Below are positions 24,199 through 33,467 of a DNA stretch of 39,048 nt, piece after piece (positions within the stretch are counted from its first letter, which is position 1; every line of letters starts with the position of its first letter). The stretch spans positions 1-39,048 of the forward strand of contig CANJUR010000044.1 in the NCBI GenBank assembly GCA_947477565.1, given 5' to 3'. The notes beneath the pieces are model-generated. The model was not told where the DNA came from and did no database searches. It saw only the letters and a list, made by a program, of their open reading frames with translations. A program made the translations under genes and the position numbers. Source of the stretch: Deltaproteobacteria bacterium (lineage in GTDB: Bacteria > Myxococcota_A > Polyangia > Polyangiales > Ga0077539).

Positions 24199-25224
24199 AT
24201 GATCGATCCCATGGATGTTGTGCTTGTGGGCGCAACCGGCGCCGTCGGGCAGGAGATGCTCCGTGTGCTGGAGCAGCGTGCTTTTCCCGTACGACAACTG
24301 CGTGCCATCGCGTCACCGCGTTCGGCAGGCGGAACAGTGACCTTTCGCGGGCAGGCGCTCACCCTGCAGGCCCCTTCCGCGAGCGTCTTCGCAGGAGCCG
24401 CGGTGGCCCTCTTCTCCGCGGGCTCATCGATCGCTCTGGAGTGGGGGCCCATCGGGGCCGCCGCCGGTTGCTTGATCGTCGATAATTCCAGTGCATTCCG
24501 CATGGACGACGACGTCCCTCTGGTGGTTCCGGAGGTCAACGGCCACCGAATTCCGCCACGGGGCGGCGCTGTGGTGGCTAACCCAAACTGCTCGACCATC
24601 CAGATGTTGATGGCCCTGAAGCCGCTGCACGACCTTGCGGGCCTCGAGCACATTGTGGTGTCCACGTACCAGGCGATCTCAGGGAAGGGCGCGCGAGCGG
24701 TCGACGAGTTTGAGCGCCAACAGCGTGCGCTTTTGGCAGGAGAAAATCCCCCTACGGAGATCCTTCCTGGAGTGCTCGCGGGCAACCTGCTCGCAGACTG
24801 GAAGCACGAGCCATCGGGCTTCTCCGAAGAGGAGATCAAGATCGTCGCCGAGAGTCGAAAAATTCTCGAGATCCCTGGGCTGCGCATCTCGCCGACGTGC
24901 GTCCGGGTTCCTGTACGAAACGCGCACTCGCAGAGCGTATGGGTGCGATTTCGGCGTCCGATCACCCGCGCGGAAGCCATCGCGTGCCTGCGCGCTGCGC
25001 CCGGCGTCGTAGTGGACGACCGCATCGGTCCGGGGCAGCACCCGCAACCACGTCAGGTGTCCGGTAGCGACGCTGTGGCGGTGGGTCGCATTCGGCAAGA
25101 CCTCGACGACCCGCAGGCGTTGTCACTCTGGATCGTCGGAGACAACCTTCGCAAGGGCGCCGCGCTCAACGCCGTGCAGATCGCCGAGCGTGCCTTCGGT
25201 GTGACGCCACCGACCTCGGCATGA
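24199..25224 (+). CDS. asd: Aspartate-semialdehyde dehydrogenase
   Basis: Reduces aspartyl-phosphate to aspartate semialdehyde with NADPH, supplying lysine/diaminopimelate, threonine and methionine. The 341 residues match the family length. The N-terminal nucleotide-binding loop is VLVGATGAVGQEML (residues 8-21), and the active-site Cys131 is in ANPNCSTIQM. The substrate-binding segment GKGARAVDEFE is in mid-protein, and the second catalytic His sits in RNAHSQSV near 235. The ATG at 24199 has GAGAAAG about 6 nt upstream; a second ATG four codons later is possible. A hairpin separates it from pnp. The following exported-protein gene begins 117 bp after its stop. Confidence 0.96.
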   Translation: MIDPMDVVLVGATGAVGQEMLRVLEQRAFPVRQLRAIASPRSAGGTVTFRGQALTLQAPSASVFAGAAVALFSAGSSIALEWGPIGAAAGCLIVDNSSAFRMDDDVPLVVPEVNGHRIPPRGGAVVANPNCSTIQMLMALKPLHDLAGLEHIVVSTYQAISGKGARAVDEFERQQRALLAGENPPTEILPGVLAGNLLADWKHEPSGFSEEEIKIVAESRKILEIPGLRISPTCVRVPVRNAHSQSVWVRFRRPITRAEAIACLRAAPGVVVDDRIGPGQHPQPRQVSGSDAVAVGRIRQDLDDPQALSLWIVGDNLRKGAALNAVQIAERAFGVTPPTSA

Positions 25225-25340
25225 CCGGCCGCGTGACATCCTGGCAGTCGATCCGGAGCCGCGATGTGCGTCCGACCCCGGCATTTGCAGGCGAATCACA
25301 TCGTTGTCAGTCGGAACGCACCTTGCTCACGACTGCTCGG

Positions 25341-26504
25341 ATGTTTCGCCATCAACTTTTGATCGCGCTTACGGTGTTGGGTATTGCGGCCCCGATTTCC
25401 GCGCAGGTGTTCACCAACATTTCGCGAGAGGGGTCCCCTCGCACGTTGGATCCGGGAGGCGTTCAGGGATCGCTCAACACCACTTCGCCGATCGGCCGTC
25501 GCGACTGCGAGGGTGAGCAGTGGACCTTCACGATCAACTATTCGGCCAACCCTGCGGGGATGACGACCAGCTCGCTCCAGTACTTCATCGGCGCCGACGC
25601 CATGGCCTGTGCAATGGCCAACGCGCGTGCTCCCGTGACGACCGGCACCGCCCGTTGCTGGCCGATCAGGCAGACTCCGTCGCTCACCTTCACCAACCCC
25701 ACGACCCCGCTGAGCTACACCATCCGGATCGACAGCAAATATCTGATCGATCCTGAGGGCGGGAATTGCGTCACGCCTGGCACGACGCAGGGCACTTCCA
25801 ACACAAACTACCTCTCGGTGTTGGCCTTTCCCCCGTCCGACTCGAACGTCATCGGAACTTACGCGATCTCGTATGACGTGACCCCGCCAGACGCTCCGAC
25901 GAGCGTCTCCGCGAGCCCGGGCGAGGGCGTGGCGGTGGTCTCCTGGACGTACCCCGGTTCGCTCTCGACGACGACCGATGGAGGGACCACCACGGCCGCT
26001 CCGCCGGACCTCCAGGGGTACTGGTTGCTCTGCGATCCGCCGCCGGGTTCGACGGCATCAGATGGAGGGGTGGCGGACGTCGCGGACGCTGCGGTTCTGG
26101 ATGGTGACGATGAGGATGAAGGGACCACCGGGGCGACGTGCGCGACGTCGGTGCTCGCGACGATTGACCCCAACGATAGTGCGGCTTTCGCTCGCTACCG
26201 CTGTAGTTCGCTGATTGGCGCGACGGCGACGCGGGCGATCGCTGAGGGGCTCTCCAACGGGCGGGCGTATCGCGTGGCAGTCGTGGCGCAAGACCTCGCG
26301 GGGAATCGGAGCACCATTTCCGTAGCGGCCAACTGCGTGAGACCGGTGCCGGTGACGGATTTCTGGGAGTCTTACCGTGCTGCGGGTGGTCTCGCGCGGC
26401 CCGGAGCGTGCGGCGTACAGGTAGGGCGTGTCGGCGGTGCTGGCGTGTGGATTGGTCTGGCACTGGGCGTCGTGCTGTTGGCACGGCGCAGGAGAACCCG
26501 ATGA
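25341..26504 (+). CDS. Exported protein with an FN3-like domain and MYXO-CTERM-like tail
   Basis: Encodes 387 residues from ATG at 25341 with a clear signal peptide (MFRHQLLIALTVLGIAAPISAQ). Residues about 30-185 form a beta-rich region with several Cys. From about 185 (TPPDAPTSVSASPGEGVAVVSW) an Ig/FN3-like fold starts, broken by an acidic Asp/Gly-rich insertion, and ends AYRVAVVAQDLAGNRS. The C-terminus has a Cys (PGACGVQVG), a hydrophobic helix (VWIGLALGVVLLA) and RRRRTR, the pattern of the myxobacterial MYXO-CTERM sorting signal. An open frame continues upstream to 25221, but that extension overlaps the end of asd. Its stop overlaps the ATG of the barrel gene (ATGA), so the two are probably made together. 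Ligand or role unknown. Confidence 0.78.
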   Translation: MFRHQLLIALTVLGIAAPISAQVFTNISREGSPRTLDPGGVQGSLNTTSPIGRRDCEGEQWTFTINYSANPAGMTTSSLQYFIGADAMACAMANARAPVTTGTARCWPIRQTPSLTFTNPTTPLSYTIRIDSKYLIDPEGGNCVTPGTTQGTSNTNYLSVLAFPPSDSNVIGTYAISYDVTPPDAPTSVSASPGEGVAVVSWTYPGSLSTTTDGGTTTAAPPDLQGYWLLCDPPPGSTASDGGVADVADAAVLDGDDEDEGTTGATCATSVLATIDPNDSAAFARYRCSSLIGATATRAIAEGLSNGRAYRVAVVAQDLAGNRSTISVAANCVRPVPVTDFWESYRAAGGLARPGACGVQVGRVGGAGVWIGLALGVVLLARRRRTR

Positions 26505-27328
26505 GTCGCTGGTGGGCATGTGCGGTCGCGGGTCTACTTGCTTGTGCAGCACCCGCTGTTGTCGAAGCGCAAACCTTCGAACTCTTTGGGCACGACCGCT
26601 CGGGGAGTCGTCACGATTCGCCGCAGAATTTCCTTGTCGAACTCCGCGGTGGGCCCTGGTACCCGGATACCGACGCCGAATTCAACGGTCGCGCAACGCC
26701 CTTCGGAGACATGTTCGGAACCGCCGATCAGCTACTCCTCGGGGCCGAGATCGACTGGCAGTTTCTTCGGGTCAACCCGATCGGCTCTCTCGGAATTGGG
26801 CTCGGCGCGGGCTACACCTCGGCCTCGGCCGTCGCTCCGCTGACCCAGAACCCGATGCCCGCGGTGGCCAGTTGGGAGCGCCCGTCATCGGGTCAGCAGA
26901 CCTCCCTGCAGGTGATCCCCGGGTATGCGGTCGCGGTGCTGCGCATCGACGTGCTCGCGCGACGTACGGTGGTCCCGATCGTTCCGTACCTGAAATACGG
27001 GGTAGGGTATGCCTACTGGTGGATCAATAACGGCGACACGCTCGCGCGACGCTCGCTCGCGTTGTCACCCGGCGCAACCGCGTCCGACCCCGACCTCGGC
27101 CAGGCAGCGACCGGCGGAACTTTTGGCACCCACTTCGCAGCCGGGCTGATGCTGCGTCTCGACGTGTTCGAGCCCACGGTACAGCGCGCCTGGGACCAGG
27201 AGATGGGCGTCAACCATAGCTACATCTTCGCCGAGTACGTGCGCTCCGATCTCAGCGGCATCGGCTCGCGTCCGCAGCTGCGTCTCGGCACCGAGACGTG
27301 GAACGTCGGCCTCGCCATGGAGTTCTGA
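26501..27328 (+). CDS. Outer-membrane beta-barrel protein (MXAN_2562-like family)
   Basis: Encodes 275 residues with a signal peptide (MSRWWACAVAGLLACAAPAVVEAQ). The mature part has alternating hydrophobic strands (FLVELRGGPWYPD, IGSLGIGLGAGYTSA, VVPIVPYLKYGVGYAYW, TWNVGLAMEF) and ends in Phe, as expected of a beta-signal recognised by BAM. The opening LVELRGGPWYPD resembles a barrel family found in myxobacteria; I recall it by name only and cannot confirm it. The ATG overlaps the previous stop (ATGA), indicating coupling with the secreted FN3-like protein. A perfect hairpin follows at 27355-27380. Porin or structural role unknown. Confidence 0.85.
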   Translation: MSRWWACAVAGLLACAAPAVVEAQTFELFGHDRSGSRHDSPQNFLVELRGGPWYPDTDAEFNGRATPFGDMFGTADQLLLGAEIDWQFLRVNPIGSLGIGLGAGYTSASAVAPLTQNPMPAVASWERPSSGQQTSLQVIPGYAVAVLRIDVLARRTVVPIVPYLKYGVGYAYWWINNGDTLARRSLALSPGATASDPDLGQAATGGTFGTHFAAGLMLRLDVFEPTVQRAWDQEMGVNHSYIFAEYVRSDLSGIGSRPQLRLGTETWNVGLAMEF

Positions 27329-27354
27329 GACAGGCATCGGTGGGGGGGAGTGGT

Positions 27355-27380
27355 AGGGCGCCTCGGAGCGGGGGCGCCCT
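27355..27380. terminator. Hairpin between convergent genes
   Basis: Perfect eight-base arms (AGGGCGCC at 27355-27362, GGCGCCCT at 27373-27380) with a 10-nt loop, lying between the ends of the barrel gene and the SPFH gene. There is no T-tract on either side. A bidirectional terminator or 3'-end stabiliser is plausible. Confidence 0.4.
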
Positions 27381-27400
27381 GTCAGCCGGGGTCGATAAGA

Positions 27401-28732
27401 TCAGCGCGCGGCGGGCGGTGCCGACGGCGTGCCGCACTCAGGGCAGAAGCGCGCGCCTGAGGCGAGTTCAACTCCGCAGTTGCCACAGATCTTCTTCGCG
27501 GCGACCGCGATGTTGCCACCGCACTCCGCGCAGAACTTCCCTGGACGCACGTTCGCGTTGCAGTGCGGACACGCTACGGTGTTTCCCTGCTGCGCCGCGG
27601 CGCTGCCCGCCACCGCGCCGGCTGCCATCGCGCCACCGAGGGCGCCCGCGCCACCACCGACGAGGCCACCGAGCGCACCTCCGGCGAGGTTGGATCCGAG
27701 CGAAGCTCCGACGCCCACCTGAGCGGCCATGCCCGCCAGGCCGGTGTTGGCCCCACCCTGCGCGAGGCCTGCGCCCGCGCCACGCATCGCCTCGAACTGA
27801 CCAAGTCGATTGATATCGCCGCCCGCCATTTGCACGTAGGACGCGTCGTTGGCGCGGCGCTGATCGAGCGCAAACTGTGCGGCCTGCGCCTGGTACTGCG
27901 CGGTCGAGACACTGACCTGCGCGGCGGCCGCAGCGGCCTGCGCCTGGAGTGCCGCGCGCTGGATCCCGATCTCATCGACCTGGAGCCCGACCATCTGCTC
28001 GGCGACCTTCTGGCGCATCTCGTCGAAGCGCTTCACGTCCTCTTCGGGGACATCGACCTCAAGCTTGGTCACCTTGACGATACGGATGCCGGCCTGGGCC
28101 AGCTCCGTCGCGTTGGCCACGCAAGCGGCGGCGAGTTCATCCTGCATGTCCATGATGTCGAGAACCGACCGACGCTGCTCCCGGGCAAGCTTGCCGATCG
28201 TGCTCTTCACGGTGTTGAAGAACGAGTTCACGAACCAGTCGAAGATATCCGCGTGTTCCTGGTACTTCCGCATTCCGAAGTACTGGTAGATCAGCGTCTC
28301 GGGGTTCTCGACGCGGAGCAGGATCTCACCGTGACAGCGCGCCCTCAGGCGGATGCTGGTCATCGGATCGATCATGTTTCCGAGGGTGCCGCCGAACTTC
28401 TTGGGAAACGGGGTCCGCTTGACGAAGAACAGCTCCGTCATCAGGAAATTCCCGCCCGTGTACTGATCGATCATGTTCGACAGAAACGGGATATTCGCTG
28501 TCGAGAGGGTACTTCGGCCTGCGTCGAGCGTGCCGACGGGACGACCTTCCTTGGAGAACACTCCCCACTCGTCCGCGCGAACCGTGCACTGCGCGAACAT
28601 CGGGATCGTCTGATCAGGGTGTTTCCAGATCAGGTCATTGTTGTCCTCTGGGCGCGCGATCATCATCTCGCGGACGCCGTTCTTCACCACATCGCTCTGT
28701 AGGAAGTTTTTCGCGCTGTCGATCAGTCCCAT
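27401..28732 (-). CDS. SPFH-domain protein with tandem zinc ribbons
   Basis: Encodes 443 residues. Residues about 20-230 are a YdjI/virion-core-like SPFH domain (MTSIRLRARCHGEILLRVENPE, VDVPEEDVKRFDEMRQKVAEQMVG). An Ala/Gln-rich helix follows (about 235-285), then a Gly/Ala-rich low-complexity stretch (300-385). The C-terminus has two zinc ribbons: CPHCNANVRPGKFCAECG (about 392) and CGNCGVELASGARFCPECG (about 415). There is no signal peptide or clear membrane helix. Proteins of this layout are widespread, and their role, possibly in membrane-associated assemblies, is poorly defined. GAGGAG lies about 13 nt before the ATG at 28732. It is convergent with the barrel gene and lies on the same strand as YgiQ, 154 bp downstream of it. 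Confidence 0.85.
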   Translation of the reverse strand: MGLIDSAKNFLQSDVVKNGVREMMIARPEDNNDLIWKHPDQTIPMFAQCTVRADEWGVFSKEGRPVGTLDAGRSTLSTANIPFLSNMIDQYTGGNFLMTELFFVKRTPFPKKFGGTLGNMIDPMTSIRLRARCHGEILLRVENPETLIYQYFGMRKYQEHADIFDWFVNSFFNTVKSTIGKLAREQRRSVLDIMDMQDELAAACVANATELAQAGIRIVKVTKLEVDVPEEDVKRFDEMRQKVAEQMVGLQVDEIGIQRAALQAQAAAAAAQVSVSTAQYQAQAAQFALDQRRANDASYVQMAGGDINRLGQFEAMRGAGAGLAQGGANTGLAGMAAQVGVGASLGSNLAGGALGGLVGGGAGALGGAMAAGAVAGSAAAQQGNTVACPHCNANVRPGKFCAECGGNIAVAAKKICGNCGVELASGARFCPECGTPSAPPAAR

Positions 28733-28886
28733 GCGTGTTCACCGGCTCCTCTAATGTTGGACATCGCCCGCCACCCTCTACGCTACTCTGCGCGTCTTAC
28801 GTTCGTCGCTCGTCGAAGCTTTCGAAGCCTCTCGAAACACTAGCCGCGCCATTCGTCCGCGAACATACGTTGCTCGTTCGAGCGCT

Positions 28887-30821
28887 TCAACCACGACGTT
28901 CGCGGGTAGGCGGCCGCACCCGAGCGCTGGTTCGCTGTTGGTGAATCGACAACGAACCCTTCCCCGATGCGGGCGGAACAAGGCAACCCGGCTTGGTGCC
29001 GATGAGGTCCTGTCTGCCAGCCTTGACGAGAGCCTCGCGGGTTTCGTCGTGATGGGAGGGATCCCAGTAGAAGATCAGCGCCTTCTGAAGCCGCTTCTCG
29101 TGGAGTTCGCGCGCCGTATAGACCGCAGTGCGAGAGAGCGGGTCGATGCCGGTGAAATACATCGTCGTCGCGAGGCTCATCGGAGTCGGGATGAAGTCCT
29201 GCACCTGCCGTGGCTTCATGTTCCGCTCCTTCAGCCAGAGCGCGAGGTCAACCATGTCCTTGAGCGTCGAGCCCGGGTGCCCAGAGATGAAGTACGGCAC
29301 GAGGAACTGGTTTTTGCCTGCCTCCTCGCTCGCGCAACTAAACTGCTCCGCGAAGCGCTCGTAGCTCTCGATACCGGGCTTCTTCATCTTGTCGAGCACG
29401 TCCTTGTTGGAGTGCTCGGGCGCCACAGAGAGCTGGCCGCCGGTGTGGTGCTTCGCGAGCGTCTCAATGAACTCCGGCGAGCGCTCCGCGAGGTCGTAGC
29501 GAACGCCCGACGCGACGAAGACCTTCTTCACTCCAGGCTCTTCACGCACCCGCTTCATCAGGGACAGCAGCGGACCATGGTCCGTCACGAGGTTCTCGCA
29601 AATGCTTGGGAACACACAGGAAAGCCGCCGACAAGACTTCTCGATCTTCTCGTCCTTGCATGCCATCTGGTACATGTTCGCGGTGGGGCCGCCGAGGTCA
29701 CTGATGACGCCGTTGAACCCCTCCATCCGGCGCAGCGCGCGTACCTCTCGCAGCACGCTCTCCTCCGAGCGCGAAGAGATCACGCGCCCCTCATGTTCGG
29801 TGATCGAGCAGAAGGTGCAGCCACCGAAGCAACCGCGCATCGTCACAATGGAATTGCGCACCGTCTCGAAGGCCGGGATCGGCGCGTCGTACTGCCAATG
29901 TGCCTTGCGCAGAAACGGAAGATCGTAGAGTCCGTCCATCGAACTCGTATCGAGCGCAAACGCGGGCGGGTTGAAGTACACCGCCTCGTGTTCGTGGGCC
30001 TGAATCAACGGCCGCGCATTTCCTGGGTTGGTCTCGTACTGAAAGGCGCGGGACATCTCTGCGAAGGCTTCCTTGTCGGCCCGCACCTGGTCGTAGCTAG
30101 GCAGCACGACGACACCGCCATCGGCCACGCGACGGCTCGATTCGATCCCCTCCCACTGCCCCTTACGAAGTACGTAGGCCGTGCCGCGAACGTCGCGGAT
30201 CTGATCGATGGATTCGCCCTCCTTGAGCCGTCGAGCCACCTCCCATACGGGGCTCTCCCCCATGCCGAAAATCAACAGGTCGGCCTTGGAGTCGAGGAGA
30301 ATCGACCGTCGTACCGAGTCAGACCAGTAGTCGTAGTGAGCGATGCGACGTAGCGACGCCTCGATGCCGCCGAGCACCAGCGGAACCCCAGGAAACGCCT
30401 GCCGACATAGGTTGGCGTATACGATCGAGGCGCGGTTGGGACGCAGACCCGTGCGCCCGCCCGGCGAGTACTGGTCCTCCGCGCGAGTCTTCTTCTGCGC
30501 GGTGAGCTTGTTGAGCATCGAGTCGAGATTGCCCGCCGTGATGCCCACCATTACCCGCGGAACGCCCATGCGCAGCAGGTCTTTGGTGTCCCTCCAGTCG
30601 GGCTGCGCGATCATCCCGACGCGAAACCCACGACCCTCCAGGAACCGCCCGATGAGCGCCCCACCAAACGCGGGATGATCGACGTACGCGTCTCCATTGA
30701 CGATGAGAATGTCGATCGCATCCCAGCCGCGCGCCTCCATTTCCTCGCGGGTCGTCGGGAGGAATCGTCGGAGGTCACGTGGCGGAGTCTGCCCGTTGCG
30801 TCGGAGGGTTACGAGGTCCAT
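28887..30821 (-). CDS. ygiQ: YgiQ-family (UPF0313) radical SAM protein
   Basis: Encodes 644 residues. The radical SAM cluster motif CxxxCxxC is at about residue 329 ([11 protein letters not shown]), followed by ITEHEGR. N-terminal segments typical of the family are [28 protein letters not shown] and [15 protein letters not shown]. Later conserved stretches are [10 protein letters not shown] and SVAPEHSN. A [4Fe-4S]/SAM radical reaction is expected; the substrate of the family is not known to me. ATG at 30821 is chosen because the upstream frame has no family similarity and the adjacent kinase gene begins 31 nt away on the other strand. GAGGGTTACGAGG precedes this end on the plus strand but is not relevant to initiation here. 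Confidence 0.93.
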   Translation of the reverse strand: MDLVTLRRNGQTPPRDLRRFLPTTREEMEARGWDAIDILIVNGDAYVDHPAFGGALIGRFLEGRGFRVGMIAQPDWRDTKDLLRMGVPRVMVGITAGNLDSMLNKLTAQKKTRAEDQYSPGGRTGLRPNRASIVYANLCRQAFPGVPLVLGGIEASLRRIAHYDYWSDSVRRSILLDSKADLLIFGMGESPVWEVARRLKEGESIDQIRDVRGTAYVLRKGQWEGIESSRRVADGGVVVLPSYDQVRADKEAFAEMSRAFQYETNPGNARPLIQAHEHEAVYFNPPAFALDTSSMDGLYDLPFLRKAHWQYDAPIPAFETVRNSIVTMRGCFGGCTFCSITEHEGRVISSRSEESVLREVRALRRMEGFNGVISDLGGPTANMYQMACKDEKIEKSCRRLSCVFPSICENLVTDHGPLLSLMKRVREEPGVKKVFVASGVRYDLAERSPEFIETLAKHHTGGQLSVAPEHSNKDVLDKMKKPGIESYERFAEQFSCASEEAGKNQFLVPYFISGHPGSTLKDMVDLALWLKERNMKPRQVQDFIPTPMSLATTMYFTGIDPLSRTAVYTARELHEKRLQKALIFYWDPSHHDETREALVKAGRQDLIGTKPGCLVPPASGKGSLSIHQQRTSARVRPPTRERRG

Positions 30822-30851
30822 GAGTGCTTCGTACTCTAGTAGAGTCCCCGC
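30822..30851. promoter_or_regulatory. Short divergent spacer with a perfect ACTCTA-G-TAGAGT palindrome
   Basis: Only 30 bp separate the YgiQ and kinase starts. They contain the inverted repeat ACTCTA (30833-30838), G, TAGAGT (30840-30845). TAGAGT matches TATAAT at four of six positions on either strand, so each arm could serve as a -10 box. The arm on the kinase side would put the transcript start near its GTG (30852), giving a leaderless mRNA, and the other would give a leader of about 5 nt. No convincing -35 box is visible; a repressor operator is an alternative. Confidence 0.4.
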
Positions 30852-33176
30852 GTGACGGAAGGGATCTCTCCTCGCTATCGGCTGCTCGGGCGCATCGGCG
30901 CCGGTGGAATGGCGGAAGTGTTTCGGGCCGAGCTCGTGAGTGCCGAAGGCATCACCCGCGAGCTGGTGATCAAACGCGTACATCCTCGCCTCGCGCTCGA
31001 CCCCGACGCGGTACGTCGCTTCATCGACGAAGCCCGCGTCGCAGCGCGATTACGCCACCCCAATGTCGTGCAGGTCTACGAATTCGGCCGCAGTGGCGAC
31101 CACTATTTCCTCGCGATGGAGTTCGTCGAAGGCTGCGACCTCGCGACGTTATTGCGCCGTACCGCGGACGGATGCCTCGCGCCCGGGGTCGCCCTCGCGG
31201 TCATCGACGCGCTGCTCGACGCGCTCGAATACGTCCACGCCACGCGGACGGCGGACAGCGTGCCGAGCGGCCTCGTGCATCGCGACGTCTCCCCGCATAA
31301 CGTTCTTCTCGGTCACGCTGGCGAAATCAAACTGGCGGACTTCGGCATCGCTCACGTGTCCGCAGCAAAGCTCGCGGACTCCGACGGACGCAAGATTGTC
31401 GAGGGCAAGTTGTCGTACATGGCGCCGGAGCAGGCGCGCGGCGACCACGTAGATGCCCGCGCAGATCTGTTCTCCGCCGCTGCGATCCTGCAGGAGATGC
31501 TCACCGGAGACCGAGTCTACGGAACCGCTACGGGTGACGCGCTGCGCGAGCGAGCGACCCGCGGAGACGTCCATATCGCCGCCATGGACGCAAACATCGC
31601 CGCGGTCGGCGACGTGTTGCGTCGTGCTCTCGCGCCGTCAACAGACGACCGTTTTGATTCCGTAGCAGCAATGCACGAGGCCCTGCGGACAGCCTGCGAT
31701 GCCATGGGTTTACGTGCCGATGTAAACGCCCTGCGTGCCCTGGTAGTCCGTGGCGCAGGGCCCGACGCACCGGCCCCGCTGCCTACGGAACCCACACTGA
31801 CCGACGGGGCCGCGTCGGGTGAGGGTTCCATCGCCGCGACGTCTCCGCCGATCGCCTCACCCGTACTTCGGGTTCGTCGGGCGTTCCTCGAACGAGTGGC
31901 CATCGCGATCGGGGTCCTCGTCGTCAGCGTCCTCGCGGAGCGTCGCACGCGCCCGTCTGTGCGCCCTGTGGGCGTTGTCCGTTCGGCCGCGGCCCGCGGG
32001 CGTGCATTGCGGGTCGGGCTACCCACAGGGCTCGGCGAAACATGGTGGCAGCCGGGGCTCCTTCGACGACTGGAAGGCGTCGTCGATGTAAGCGTCGAGC
32101 GAGTGGACCTCGACGGGCCGCTCGCTACGGCTCGAGCGCTTCGTTTGGGGGAAATCGATATTGCGCTGGTCCCTTCTGAGAGCCTGCGAGCCCTCGTGAC
32201 GGCCGACGCCGTCCGTCGCCTCGACACCGTGCTCCCGGAGATTGATGGCGCGGGGTATCTTTCGCTCCGCACATTACTGCGCGCGGAGGCTTTGCGCTGG
32301 GGTGCGAGCGTCGGTGGCGAGGGCGAGGGGACCTACGCTCTGCCCGTCGCGGCCGATCTGGTGGCGTTCGGGGTGAGCGATGCAGCGATGCGGGAGGCCA
32401 ACGAGTGTGTGGTCACGCAGCGCCCCGCGCTCGACTCGTGGCTTCGGTCGCACAGCAGGCTCCGACTTCCATCCGGCGCGAGCCTGCGTCGAGAACTCGA
32501 CGGTTGGACGTCCTGGGATCTCGTCCTTGCGTCGTGGTGTTGGTCGCTTCGAGGCGCTCACGTTGGAATGCACACTCCCATCGATGGCTCTGGCGTGGCG
32601 GCGGCCGTTGCGCGATGGGGTTCGCTCGGAGTGCCTGCCGATGGATTTCTCCCAAACGCCGAGTCATTGAATGCCGCGAGCGAGGCCATCTCGGTGCTTT
32701 CCGCGATGAGCGCTTTTGCCGATCCAGACGGCGCGCGGGAGGACCCCTCGGTAGTCGCTCGCTGGGCGCCGCTCTCCTGGTGGTCGAGCCACTCCGTCTC
32801 TGGATGGTCGCTCGCCCGTCCGCCTCGGGGTGATCGGCTCGTGCTCGATGCGATGGGTGACCCGCTCGGTGAGGGGCAGCGCTCCGTCGTCGGCCGCACG
32901 TGGGGATGGGTTCTCGGCCGGGGCTCCTCGCGGACGGCCCGCGCGGCGCGGTTGCTCATGCTCGTGACCCAGGAGGCGGCGAGTGCCTCGCTGGTTCTGG
33001 AACTCGGCGGCGCGGATGCAACCGCGCGAGTGACTGTGCTACCCGAACCGATGGGGTCTTTTATTCGCACCGCCTTCGAGCAGTCCCCTTTCGTTAGATT
33101 GGATGGGCCTGCCGCTCTCGAGGAAGTCGAGTCCCTGGCCGCCAACACACGCGCACTCCTGGCCGACGAGCGCTGA
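30852..33176 (+). CDS. Ser/Thr protein kinase fused to a solute-binding-protein-like domain
   Basis: Encodes 774 residues from GTG at 30852. Residues about 9-275 are a complete Hanks-type kinase: [15 protein letters not shown] (glycine loop), LVIKRVHP (Lys), [12 protein letters not shown] (catalytic Asp), LADFGIA and YMAPEQA. Then come a Pro-rich linker and a short hydrophobic helix ([18 protein letters not shown], about 345-362). Residues about 380-774 resemble an ABC sugar-binding protein (SBP_bac_1-like): [62 protein letters not shown] and [12 protein letters not shown]. The natural reading is a receptor kinase whose extracytoplasmic ligand-binding part controls the cytoplasmic kinase. The helix is only about 14 strongly hydrophobic residues, so membrane insertion is not certain. 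It is divergent from YgiQ and followed by a small exported protein. Confidence 0.85.
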   Translation: MTEGISPRYRLLGRIGAGGMAEVFRAELVSAEGITRELVIKRVHPRLALDPDAVRRFIDEARVAARLRHPNVVQVYEFGRSGDHYFLAMEFVEGCDLATLLRRTADGCLAPGVALAVIDALLDALEYVHATRTADSVPSGLVHRDVSPHNVLLGHAGEIKLADFGIAHVSAAKLADSDGRKIVEGKLSYMAPEQARGDHVDARADLFSAAAILQEMLTGDRVYGTATGDALRERATRGDVHIAAMDANIAAVGDVLRRALAPSTDDRFDSVAAMHEALRTACDAMGLRADVNALRALVVRGAGPDAPAPLPTEPTLTDGAASGEGSIAATSPPIASPVLRVRRAFLERVAIAIGVLVVSVLAERRTRPSVRPVGVVRSAAARGRALRVGLPTGLGETWWQPGLLRRLEGVVDVSVERVDLDGPLATARALRLGEIDIALVPSESLRALVTADAVRRLDTVLPEIDGAGYLSLRTLLRAEALRWGASVGGEGEGTYALPVAADLVAFGVSDAAMREANECVVTQRPALDSWLRSHSRLRLPSGASLRRELDGWTSWDLVLASWCWSLRGAHVGMHTPIDGSGVAAAVARWGSLGVPADGFLPNAESLNAASEAISVLSAMSAFADPDGAREDPSVVARWAPLSWWSSHSVSGWSLARPPRGDRLVLDAMGDPLGEGQRSVVGRTWGWVLGRGSSRTARAARLLMLVTQEAASASLVLELGGADATARVTVLPEPMGSFIRTAFEQSPFVRLDGPAALEEVESLAANTRALLADER

Positions 33177-33241
33177 ATCCTGCGGCGCGTCCCCGGTCGG
33201 AGTCGTTGTGAACCCTCGCCGCCCTGTGTTATCCGAGTGCC

Positions 33242-33427
33242 ATGACTCAGTGGCTTGGATATCTCGGCGCGATTGCGGTGGTCTGTGTCGGCGCAAACCT
33301 CAACGCACCCACTGCTCCCGCCGAACCTCTCCCCGAACCCGTCGTCGTCGCCGCCCCCACTTTGGCGCCCTCTCCAGCGTTGGACCCGTCCGGCGCCGCA
33401 CCGGCCAACGCTCCATCGGGTGGTTGA
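33242..33427 (+). CDS. Tiny exported Pro/Ala-rich protein, unknown
   Basis: Sixty-one residues beginning MTQWLGYLGAIAVVCVGANL, a hydrophobic N-terminus that could be a signal peptide or membrane anchor. A Pro/Ala/Val-rich tail without Cys follows. The tail resembles spacer regions of surface proteins. No Shine-Dalgarno is clear. It is on the same strand and 65 bp downstream of the kinase and could be coexpressed with it. It may be a real small exported protein or a chance frame. Confidence 0.45.
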   Translation: MTQWLGYLGAIAVVCVGANLNAPTAPAEPLPEPVVVAAPTLAPSPALDPSGAAPANAPSGG

Positions 33428-33467
33428 GCACACTGACGGGCTCCGGTCTGGAGCCCAACGATAATCG

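Noticed and set aside
28938..30353. Long plus-strand open frame opposite the YgiQ gene
   Set aside because: The minus-strand product has the radical SAM motif and family segments; this frame is only its antisense shadow.
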